A stretch of 10,139 nt of DNA from Deltaproteobacteria bacterium RIFCSPHIGHO2_02_FULL_40_11 (GTDB lineage Bacteria; Bdellovibrionota; JACOXK01; 2-02-FULL-40-11). The notes beneath the pieces are model-generated. The model was not told the DNA's origin and made no database searches. It saw only the letters and a list, made by a program, of their open reading frames with translations. The position numbers and the translations under genes are program-made. The stretch spans positions 1-10,139 of the forward strand of contig MGRI01000017.1 in NCBI GenBank assembly GCA_001798105.1. Direction: 5' to 3'. Of this stretch, positions 1 to 6,606 are shown in pieces (positions within the stretch are counted from its first letter, which is position 1; every line of letters begins with the position of its first letter).

Positions 1-114
1 CCAGGTTTTGCAGGCATTGAAAACGAGCTTTTCTATAAAGATAATAATATGATGCTGTTTGGGTCTGCGAAGGATGTGGTCCTTAAGCTCGTCTCTGAAA
101 TCCAAAACCTATAG
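1..114 (+). CDS. pntB: NAD(P) transhydrogenase subunit beta, C-terminal end (partial)
   Basis: The window opens inside an open frame of 37 codons ending in TAG at 112-114. The residues (PGFAGIENELFYKDN, then MMLFGSAKDVV) match the conserved tail of the NADP(H)-binding domain III of PntB, which normally reads G-Y/F-A-G-[IV]-x-N-x-L-F followed by MLFGDAK shortly before the stop. In the family, PntA and PntB form an inner-membrane enzyme that couples hydride transfer between NADH and NADP+ to proton movement, and domain III faces the cytoplasm. Only this tail is visible, so the rest of the protein and its start cannot be assessed. No clear terminator hairpin follows the stop codon, so read-through into the feo region cannot be excluded. 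The identification rests on a short but distinctive motif. Confidence 0.85.
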   Translation, partial: PGFAGIENELFYKDNNMMLFGSAKDVVLKLVSEIQNL

Positions 115-136
115 TTTCCTCAGTCCTTTATTGTCG

Positions 137-166
137 TTGACAAACTTTAGAGAGAGATGTACTTAT
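137..166 (+). promoter_or_regulatory. Putative sigma70-type promoter for the feo operon
   Basis: A perfect -35 hexamer TTGACA lies at 137-142. The best -10 candidate is ACTTAT at 161-166, a weak three-of-six match preceded by an extended-10-like TG at 158-159, with an 18-bp spacer. Transcription would begin near 173, inside the Fur box at 171-185, which is a usual repressor geometry. The -35 overlaps a small palindrome, TTGTC-GTT-GACAA at 131-143. The weak -10 keeps confidence modest. Confidence 0.4.
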
Positions 167-170
167 TTCC

Positions 171-185
171 TGAAAACGATTCTCA
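171..185 (+). promoter_or_regulatory. Putative Fur box upstream of feoB
   Basis: TGAAAACGATTCTCA matches the 7-1-7 Fur operator TGATAATNATTATCA at 12 of 14 informative positions, and its half-sites (TGAAAAC and the complement TGAGAAT) agree at 5 of 7. It ends 6 nt before the feoB ATG. Fur with ferrous iron is the standard repressor of feo operons, so the position supports the call. Binding itself is inferred. Confidence 0.62.
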
Positions 186-191
186 AAATCA

Positions 192-2018
192 ATGAACTGC
201 GAAGTTACACATAGTTCTCAGCCCTTAAAAACACAGTTTGGGTCCGTGACCCTTCCGATTGCCTCCAAGGTGATCCTCGTTGGCAATCCCAATGTTGGGA
301 AAAGTGCGTTATTTAACCAGCTGACCAAACGATATGTCAGCGTTTCAAACTATCCAGGCACCACGGTTTCGATCAGCCGCGGGGAAATGAAAACAAAAGA
401 TTTGTCTTACGAGGTTTTGGATACGCCGGGCATGTATTCTCTTTCACCACTTACAGATGATGAAAGAGCGGCTAAAAAAGTTTTAATCGATCATCCCAAT
501 AGCATTATCGTGCATGTGATCGATGCCAAAAACTTGGATCGCATGTTGGCTTTAACTTTACAACTGAAAGTAATCTTTCCCCAAAATTTAATTTTGGTTT
601 TAAACATGATGGACGAAGCCAAGCGTGTTGGATTTAAAATAGATACTCAAAAATTAGAAATGCAACTTGGATGTCCTGTCATTGAAACGGTTTCAATTCG
701 GGGGCAGGGTATTTCGAAACTTAAAGAAAAAATTGATGCACTTTCAAGAGATAAAAAACAAATCCAAGATAACGACGCAAAAGTGATTCAATTTAGCCAG
801 GCGCATGCGCTGCTTCGTCAAGAAAAGATCAATGAAATTGTTTCTCAAACCACAACTTCTCAAAAAATGTCCCCTCAACGTGTTTCAAAATTTTTAGATC
901 GCGTGATCATGCATCCTGTTTTGGGGTATGTCGTTTTGGCCTTGGTTTTGTACTACGGCATTTATCAATTTGTGGGTGTGTTTGCGGCAGGCACGTTGGT
1001 GGATTTTATTGAAACCACTCTTTTTGAAGAAAATATTAATCCTTGGATGACTTCTTTTTTTCAATGGATCATTCCATGGAAAGCATTTTCAGAGCTATTT
1101 GTGGGGGAGTATGGTGTTTTTACTTTGGGCGTTCGCTATGCCGTTGCTTTGGTGCTTCCCATTGTGGGTGCATTTTTTCTGGTATTTTCGCTTTTGGAAG
1201 ATACGGGCTATTTGCCCAGACTGTCTTTGCTTTTAGATCGTGTGTTTAAAAAAATTGGTCTCAATGGCAGGGCCGTGATTCCCATGATTTTGGGCTTGGG
1301 GTGCGACACCATGGCCACCATGGTAACGCGTGTTTTAGAAACCAAACGGGAAAAAATCATTGCAACTTTACTTTTGGCGCTCGCCATTCCGTGTTCTGCA
1401 CAACTTGGACTGATTTTAGCGCTTTTGGCGACAAATCCAAATGCAATGATGCTTTGGGCAAGTGTCGTTGTTTTGGAATTTTTATGGGTGGGCTTTTTAG
1501 CTTCTAAAATTTTACCTGGCACAAAGCCTCAGTTTTACATGGAAGTACCACCCCTTCGTTTTCCGCTTTTATCGAATGTGGTTTCAAAAACATGGGCACG
1601 CATGAAATGGTATTTTTTGGAAGTCTTCCCCCTTTTTATTTTGGCAAGTGTTTTAATTTGGGTGGGCATTCAAACCGGTGTTTTTCAATGGATCATTCAC
1701 AGTTTAGAACCTCTTATGGCCTGGCTTGGGCTTCCAGCGCAAATGGCCGTTGTGACGCTTTTTGGTTTTTTTAGACGAGATTATGGGGCTGCGGGTCTCT
1801 TTGATTTACAATCCCAAAATATTTTAACCGGAAATCAATTGGCGGTTTCCGCCATTATCTTAACCTTGTTTTTACCGTGCATTGCGCAATTTTTAATTAT
1901 GAAAAAAGAACGCGGGCTCAAAGTCACTTTAATCATGTGTGGATTTGTTTTTGTCATGGCCTTTGGAACAGGGTTTTTCGTTTCAAAAATTTTAACCGTT
2001 TCGGGGATTTCACTATGA
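192..2018 (+). CDS. feoB: Ferrous iron transport protein B (GTPase and membrane channel)
   Basis: Inner-membrane Fe(II) importer with an N-terminal cytosolic G domain. The G motifs are visible: G1 GNPNVGKS (31-38), G2 PGTT (55-58), G3 DTPG (77-80), G4 as NMMD (138-141) and a G5-like SIRGQG (168-173). A helical linker leads into a membrane part of roughly eight or nine hydrophobic stretches from residue 243. The FeoB core signatures are present: LEDTGYLPR (335-343), GLGCDT (368-373), AIPCSAQLG (398-406), the second gate GFFRRDYGAAG (525-535) and FLPCIAQF (560-567). At 608 residues it is shorter than the 700-770 of the E. coli type, but no core motif is missing. The ATG at 192 is chosen because the next Met lies inside the G domain. 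No Shine-Dalgarno sequence is visible before it. It is the first gene of the cluster, behind a Fur box, so induction by iron limitation is expected. Confidence 0.97.
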   Translation: MNCEVTHSSQPLKTQFGSVTLPIASKVILVGNPNVGKSALFNQLTKRYVSVSNYPGTTVSISRGEMKTKDLSYEVLDTPGMYSLSPLTDDERAAKKVLIDHPNSIIVHVIDAKNLDRMLALTLQLKVIFPQNLILVLNMMDEAKRVGFKIDTQKLEMQLGCPVIETVSIRGQGISKLKEKIDALSRDKKQIQDNDAKVIQFSQAHALLRQEKINEIVSQTTTSQKMSPQRVSKFLDRVIMHPVLGYVVLALVLYYGIYQFVGVFAAGTLVDFIETTLFEENINPWMTSFFQWIIPWKAFSELFVGEYGVFTLGVRYAVALVLPIVGAFFLVFSLLEDTGYLPRLSLLLDRVFKKIGLNGRAVIPMILGLGCDTMATMVTRVLETKREKIIATLLLALAIPCSAQLGLILALLATNPNAMMLWASVVVLEFLWVGFLASKILPGTKPQFYMEVPPLRFPLLSNVVSKTWARMKWYFLEVFPLFILASVLIWVGIQTGVFQWIIHSLEPLMAWLGLPAQMAVVTLFGFFRRDYGAAGLFDLQSQNILTGNQLAVSAIILTLFLPCIAQFLIMKKERGLKVTLIMCGFVFVMAFGTGFFVSKILTVSGISL

Positions 2019-2197
2019 TTCTGTGCAGTTATTGTCAGAAATATTTTAAAGCGTATGAAGGATTTAAGAATTGTACAAGTTGTACGCTCTTTGGGGGCTG
2101 TCAAAAGATAAAATGCCCTTATTGTAGTTATGAAATGCCAAAAATAGAGGGAGAAAAAAATGCAGGCCATAAACCTAACGGATTTAAAACACGGTAA
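2015..2197 (+). CDS. Small cysteine-rich (zinc-ribbon-like) feo-associated protein
   Basis: A 60-residue protein whose ATG overlaps the feoB stop (ATGA), with GGGGAT at 2003-2008 as a plausible ribosome site. It has seven cysteines in the first 37 residues: C4, C7, C20, C23, C29, C34 and C37, spaced CxxC-x12-CxxC-x5-C-x4-CxxC and ending CPYCSYEMP. This suggests a soluble metal-binding fold, zinc or iron, with no membrane helix. That separates it from the membrane FeoB-associated Cys-rich protein family and from FeoC, a winged-helix protein. From memory, similar short CPxCGYE-type proteins sit beside feo genes in deltaproteobacteria and other anaerobes; the function is unknown to me. Its lysine-rich tail overlaps feoA by 38 nt and encodes the feoA ribosome site. 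An upstream in-frame ATG at 1877 lies inside feoB and is unlikely to be used. Confidence 0.8.
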   Translation: MILCSYCQKYFKAYEGFKNCTSCTLFGGCQKIKCPYCSYEMPKIEGEKNAGHKPNGFKTR

Positions 2198-2393
2198 AGA
2201 TGCGCAAATTCTAGAAATTTCCAAAACCCTACCAGGCGTTCAAGAAAAGCTCATTGCCATGGGGATTTTACCCGGAAAAACCATTTCGCTGCTCCACTCT
2301 TTTCCCTCTTATGTTTTCCAAATCGGGCATTCTCGGTTTGCCGTAGACCATGAAATTGCCAGCGCGATCTCGATAAAAATGCTTGAAATTTAG
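2160..2393 (+). CDS. feoA: Ferrous iron transport protein A (SH3-like)
   Basis: A 77-residue cytosolic protein of normal FeoA length. It shows the family core: a short N-terminal strand (INLTDLKHGKDAQI), then EKLIAMGILPGKTISLL (about 29-45, the RLxxMGLxPG signature), and a final strand pair ending with SRFAVDHEIASAISIKM, equivalent to the usual G-x-x-[IL]-A-[LI]-x-x-x-x-A ending. FeoA is thought to bind FeoB and modulate its uptake. The ATG has the best ribosome site of the cluster, GAGGGAG at 2147-2153, six bases upstream and inside the end of the Cys-rich gene, so its translation is probably coupled to that gene. The order feoB-Cys protein-feoA differs from the E. coli feoA-feoB-feoC order. 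Confidence 0.93.
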   Translation: MQAINLTDLKHGKDAQILEISKTLPGVQEKLIAMGILPGKTISLLHSFPSYVFQIGHSRFAVDHEIASAISIKMLEI

Positions 2394-2423
2394 GCAAAAA
2401 TAGTGTAGGAAATAGGCAGTTTT

Positions 2424-5400
2424 ATGCTTTATTTTCGTGTTTTACTGCTTGTTATTCTATTATGGGGGAATATTCCCCCTTCCTTTGGAAAAGATTCCAA
2501 AGACTGTGAAGCGTTTTTTGATGCACCCAATCAGGATGTAGCGGTCATTTTCCAAGCGCTTTCTAAGATTGCACCCAACAAACGCTTGGAGATTTTAGGG
2601 AAAAATGAAGCATTGAGATTCGATCTTGAAAAATATTGTGCAGATCTTTTAAAAGACCCCAAAAATTTAGATTCCACACAAAAAGAAAGTGCCATGCGTA
2701 TTTTGGTTTTGATCAGCCAAAGTCATTCTGGGATTGAAGATCGTGTCAGTGATATTTTCATTGAGCTTTTAGGGGATCGCTATTTAAGTGATTCAGCGGC
2801 CATTTCGCTTTCAAAATTACGCCCCGTGCTTGTGGTTTCAAAACTCGTTGCCATTCGATTGGAAGATGGGCCGAAGATCCATGCAAGTTCTTTCACCCTG
2901 GCATTAAACTTAATCCGAATTGAAGTTAAGAGAAGAATTAAAAACGAAACGGATGCACGAAACAAGCGTCGGTGGCAAGATACAGATGAACTTCTGGAAA
3001 TGGCCTTAGAGCAACCCCAGCTTGAAGCCTTGATTCAAAAGCAAAAAATAAAGCCCGAAGAAGACATTTTAGATTTAGAAAAAGAGGGCGTGATTATAGA
3101 GCCCATTTCAGACCTGAGCGAAGGCGATATCAGCTTTGATTTTGGACACAATGTTCAAATCCCTGAGCCTAAAAATCGCCTGCATCGTGATGCAGCCGTG
3201 ACGCCGATTCAAGCCGATGAAGGGTTTGCGGCTTGGATTCTAGGGACACACATCAGCGATGAAGAGATTTTAGAAGTAGAAGGCATTGAACAAAAACTTC
3301 TTTCTGTTTTTAAAACAGATAATCTTCATGCCAAACAAAAAGCCTTGGTGCTTTTACAAAACCTGGGTTTGCGTGCTACGCCCTTCATTGTCATGTTTTT
3401 AGAAGATGACGAAATTCATTTGGTTGGAAGTCATTTTCTGGAACAGCTGATGCGATTGCCTCTGAGACAGGGGCATGATACCCGTTTGGTTTTAAAGCGC
3501 ATAGCGGAAAATACGCAAGGCCATACAGAGGTTCGCGTTTCAGCGTTGCGGGTCATGGCCGGAGTTCATTCGGACATTTCTGTTTCAACAGCTGTAAGCT
3601 GTTATCTCGATGCAAACGATGAAGCTGTAAAACAACAAGCTTTAAAAACCTTGGCCAGTCTTTGGCCACTTTCGAAAGAAGTTTTACTCCGGTATTTGGT
3701 CAACCAACCTACTGAAATTCAAAAACAGATTTTAAGAAATTTAAGAGGCGTTCAGTTTGCATTGGATGATCCTGAAATTCAAATCGTTTTAGAAAAACAT
3801 CATTATTGGAAAGATGTTCTGGCAGAAGATCAAACGAGTACAGGCCAAGAGCCCATGTCCGAATTTATCTCTTATGAAATTGATGAATTTGATCCAAGCA
3901 GGCCCGAAGATTCTCAATTATTAGCCGAGATTTCAGAATTATTTTCAGGAACGATCGATCAGGCAAGGCGTGTTATTTTAGAAGCACCCAATGTATATGT
4001 AGGAGCGATTTATCATCTTTTAAAGCATCACGCGAATTCACCAAAATTGATCAGTCATATTGGCATTGTTTTGGCGGGCATGGGAGAAGAAGGCATCCAC
4101 ATGATGGGTGATTTTTTAGCATCTCCCTATGGGCATGCATTGCCTGAATCTTCTGTGATCAGGCTTATTGATGCGTTGAGCGTGACAAACCATGAATTGG
4201 CGGCAATGACCTTGGTTGGGGTTTTAAATAACACAAATTATCCCTTAGGGATCCGGCAGTATGCAGGCGAATTGCTTTTGGTGATGTCGGAAACCATTTC
4301 TGGGAGCACTGTGCGTGAACATATTATCGTTCAACTCCAAGATTTTAATGAAGATTATCCGACGCATACTGTTTTGGAAGACGATGCAGATGAAGCGCTT
4401 TCATTCCCGATGGTAGATGTATTGCGTCATCCAAAACTTCCAGAAAGTGCGCAAATCATTCGGCTCATGGAAAATCTTGTTCCGAAAACCCATGAAATTG
4501 AAGTCGAAGGGGATGAAGACGATGAATCTTATTTTTCATTTGACCCTGTTATTAAGGCTTATGCAGCATTAATGTCTCAACCAGACGTGACACAACTCTA
4601 TATCATTCGTCTTTTAGGGGCACACCCTTCGGCCTATTATAAAATGATGGCGATTTTTTTACTGATCGATATGCAGACCGAAATGTCCATTCAAGCAGTG
4701 CTTCAATTTTATAACGATCCAAAATCAGATCCCATAATTTGTCGAATGGTAGTGGGTGGTTTATCTCAATTGGTTGAAGATGGGGGGGTGCCACCTGCAT
4801 TACAAGCGCAAGTTGCAGAAATTTTAAAAAAAGAAGAAGGGGCAACCAGTATTCTAAAAGAACCTGAAGGGTTATTTATGGCTTTTGAAGTGTACCAAGC
4901 CGTTCATGTATATATGCGGTCTTTCGCGGCAATTCAAGATGGGAGAGAAATTTCACCGAAAGATATGGCAAGAGCCATTCAAGATAAAAATAATCCTTAT
5001 AAAGTAGACGCTGTTGGAGAAATCTTTTTGGATTTTCCACAACAAACAACGCGTCTTGCCATCGATGTGTATGCCCACTTATCGCCTGAAAGTGAAAATT
5101 TTGAAGCGTTTCTGACGTATCTTCGAAGAAATGCATCTTCTATTGCAAAGGAAGCAGTGGCAGAGCTCCAGGCCATTCGTGCGCAAGATCCAAACACGTG
5201 GGATGTGGCCCAAGAGGAGAGAGCCGAAGTCTTAATCGATCTTTTAGGCTCTCTGGGCTTTCATGCGTATTCTGCCATTCGCCCATACGTAGAAAGTGAA
5301 AATGATTTACTCAAAGCAGATATGATTGAAGCCATGGGGGCTTGGGGGCAGATTATTTTTAAATATACTTTTTTGGAGGCCGCTAAAAGCAATTCCCCGA

Positions 5401-5909
5401 AGGTGCGTCAATCTGCCCATGAAGCGTTATGTGACCTCAGTGCAATGGATGAAAGTATTCCAGGCATTTTAGCTCAAGCTTATTTAGAAGAAAAAGATTT
5501 TGAAACCCTGTTTTTACTTTTATCTCAGATGGCACACTTACGGATTTCCCATCGACTCACACCCAAAGAAATGATTGAAAAAATAGAATCGTTTCAGAAA
5601 AGTGAAGACGCGAATTGGGTGGCACAGGCTTTAGATCTAATTCCCAGACATGCGTATATACATTATATGAAACAACTTCTTTCCACAAAAGCGAAAGAAA
5701 GAAAAAAAGCACATAAAACTTTAATGGCATTTCACCAAACCGAAACAGCACAAAACGTCTTAGGGGACGATTTACAGAAGCTCTTTGATTCTATTTTAAG
5801 ACAATATGAAGGTGTTTATGGGGGGAAGTCCATTGACACAGAAGCACAGGGCCGGTTAAAAAGAATGATCGAAAAGTTTGAACAGAAAATTTTTAAAGAC
5901 GAATTCTAA
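2424..5909 (+). CDS. Large exported HEAT-repeat-like protein
   Basis: A 1161-residue protein of unknown function. Residues 1-22 form a Sec-type signal peptide: a short N-region with one Arg, a hydrophobic run LLLVILLW, then a probable cut near SFG/KD. There is no lipobox cysteine, no later transmembrane stretch and no C-terminal sorting motif, so a soluble periplasmic or secreted protein is inferred. Most of the chain is short amphipathic helix pairs of HEAT type. Clear examples are 366-380 (TEVRVSALRVMAG), 398-412 (NDEAVKQQALKTLAS) and 989-1004 (SNSPKVRQSAHEALCD). Four acidic, helix-poor linkers interrupt it at about 224-246, 466-497, 641-665 and 690-708, each containing an S-F/Y signature. 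HEAT solenoids are usually protein-binding scaffolds, and no catalytic motif is seen. It starts 30 nt after feoA behind a weak ribosome site (TAGG, 2413-2416) and its stop overlaps the next ATG. It may therefore belong to the Fur-controlled transcript. Confidence 0.88.
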   Translation: MLYFRVLLLVILLWGNIPPSFGKDSKDCEAFFDAPNQDVAVIFQALSKIAPNKRLEILGKNEALRFDLEKYCADLLKDPKNLDSTQKESAMRILVLISQSHSGIEDRVSDIFIELLGDRYLSDSAAISLSKLRPVLVVSKLVAIRLEDGPKIHASSFTLALNLIRIEVKRRIKNETDARNKRRWQDTDELLEMALEQPQLEALIQKQKIKPEEDILDLEKEGVIIEPISDLSEGDISFDFGHNVQIPEPKNRLHRDAAVTPIQADEGFAAWILGTHISDEEILEVEGIEQKLLSVFKTDNLHAKQKALVLLQNLGLRATPFIVMFLEDDEIHLVGSHFLEQLMRLPLRQGHDTRLVLKRIAENTQGHTEVRVSALRVMAGVHSDISVSTAVSCYLDANDEAVKQQALKTLASLWPLSKEVLLRYLVNQPTEIQKQILRNLRGVQFALDDPEIQIVLEKHHYWKDVLAEDQTSTGQEPMSEFISYEIDEFDPSRPEDSQLLAEISELFSGTIDQARRVILEAPNVYVGAIYHLLKHHANSPKLISHIGIVLAGMGEEGIHMMGDFLASPYGHALPESSVIRLIDALSVTNHELAAMTLVGVLNNTNYPLGIRQYAGELLLVMSETISGSTVREHIIVQLQDFNEDYPTHTVLEDDADEALSFPMVDVLRHPKLPESAQIIRLMENLVPKTHEIEVEGDEDDESYFSFDPVIKAYAALMSQPDVTQLYIIRLLGAHPSAYYKMMAIFLLIDMQTEMSIQAVLQFYNDPKSDPIICRMVVGGLSQLVEDGGVPPALQAQVAEILKKEEGATSILKEPEGLFMAFEVYQAVHVYMRSFAAIQDGREISPKDMARAIQDKNNPYKVDAVGEIFLDFPQQTTRLAIDVYAHLSPESENFEAFLTYLRRNASSIAKEAVAELQAIRAQDPNTWDVAQEERAEVLIDLLGSLGFHAYSAIRPYVESENDLLKADMIEAMGAWGQIIFKYTFLEAAKSNSPKVRQSAHEALCDLSAMDESIPGILAQAYLEEKDFETLFLLLSQMAHLRISHRLTPKEMIEKIESFQKSEDANWVAQALDLIPRHAYIHYMKQLLSTKAKERKKAHKTLMAFHQTETAQNVLGDDLQKLFDSILRQYEGVYGGKSIDTEAQGRLKRMIEKFEQKIFKDEF

Positions 5910-6553
5910 TGGAAATTCATTTTTTTACAGTCGGCCCCTTTCAAGAGCACACCTATATTTTATCGGATCCAGATACTGCATCAGCAATTATTGTGGATCC
6001 AGGTGGGTTTGAAAATGAAAAGGTTTTAGCGTATCTGAAAGAGCGCGATTTAAAAGTAAAATCCATTTATTCTACCCATGGCCATATTGATCATATTGCA
6101 GGAGCGTATGATCTTCAAAAAACATTAGAAGCACCGTATTACCTCAATAAAAACGACGAATACCTTTTAGAAAATTTAGAAACCATTTGTCAGTACTTTG
6201 GGTTTCCAAATGTAACGCGTCCCACCGTAGCAGGCACGATTCAAGCAGGGACTGACATTTCCTTTGGGGCACAAACCTTAGAAGTGATTGAAACCCCCGG
6301 CCATACGCCAGGCGGCGTGTGTTTTTACACACCCGGCGATGTGTTTGTGGGCGATACACTGTTTTATGGTTCGGTGGGCAGGACAGATCTCCCGGGTGGA
6401 AATACGGAAACATTGATTTCAGCCATCCAATCGAAGCTTTTAATTTTACCCGGCCAAACCCGCGTCCATTGCGGGCATGGTCCAAAAACCACGATTCAAC
6501 GCGAAAAAGATCGCAATCCATTCTTAGCCAAAGGCCATCGGCAGTATTTTTAG
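5909..6553 (+). CDS. MBL-fold metallo-hydrolase (glyoxalase II-like)
   Basis: A 214-residue single-domain metallo-beta-lactamase-fold hydrolase, probably cytosolic because no signal peptide is seen. Metal ligands are visible: THGHIDH (56-62: H57, H59, D61, H62), H132 in GHTPGG, D149 in VGDTLF and H190 in CGHGP. The stretch GRTDLPGG (157-164) and the ending GPKTTIQREKDRNPFL are typical of the YcbL-type subgroup related to glyoxalase II. Such enzymes hydrolyse thioesters such as S-lactoylglutathione, but several members have other or unknown substrates, and the long C-terminal glutathione-binding domain of true GloB is absent. The start overlaps the preceding stop by one base (TAATG) and no good ribosome site is seen, so coupled translation with the HEAT gene is likely. 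The substrate cannot be told from sequence. Confidence 0.92.
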   Translation: MEIHFFTVGPFQEHTYILSDPDTASAIIVDPGGFENEKVLAYLKERDLKVKSIYSTHGHIDHIAGAYDLQKTLEAPYYLNKNDEYLLENLETICQYFGFPNVTRPTVAGTIQAGTDISFGAQTLEVIETPGHTPGGVCFYTPGDVFVGDTLFYGSVGRTDLPGGNTETLISAIQSKLLILPGQTRVHCGHGPKTTIQREKDRNPFLAKGHRQYF

Positions 6554-6565
6554 ACGATAAATTCC

Positions 6566-6595
6566 TTGGCAGCTTGTCCCTTTTTTCAGTATAGT
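6566..6595 (+). promoter_or_regulatory. Sigma70-type promoter for the lipA-dehydrogenase operon
   Basis: TTGGCA (6566-6571, five of six) and TATAGT (6590-6595, five of six) are separated by 18 bp, in the short gap after the hydrolase gene. Transcription should begin around 6601-6604. The lipA ATG is at 6607, so the transcript would be leaderless or nearly so, which fits the absence of any Shine-Dalgarno sequence before lipA. Confidence 0.65.
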
Positions 6596-6606
6596 CGGGC
6601 TCGAAA

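Noticed and set aside
115..191. Terminator between pntB and feoB
   Set aside because: No stem-loop followed by a T-run can be drawn. The only symmetry is the small palindrome at 131-143, which has no T-run after it.
1877..2014. Extended 106-residue version of the Cys-rich protein starting at 1877
   Set aside because: The extra 46 residues lie in another frame of feoB and resemble no protein. The ATG at 2015 begins just before the first CxxC and overlaps the feoB stop in the usual coupled way.
1835..2224. 129-codon antisense ORF across the feoB-feoA junction
   Set aside because: It is antisense to three supported genes, has no ribosome site of note and no recognisable motif.
3587..3603. AACAGCT-GTA-AGCTGTT hairpin inside the HEAT gene
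   Set aside because: A 7-bp stem with a 3-nt loop, in the middle of a long coding frame and without a T-run. It is probably chance or codon-driven.
6510..6590. Possible terminator after the hydrolase gene (T-rich stretch at 6581-6586)
   Set aside because: No convincing G+C-rich stem precedes the T-run, which lies in the spacer of the lipA promoter.
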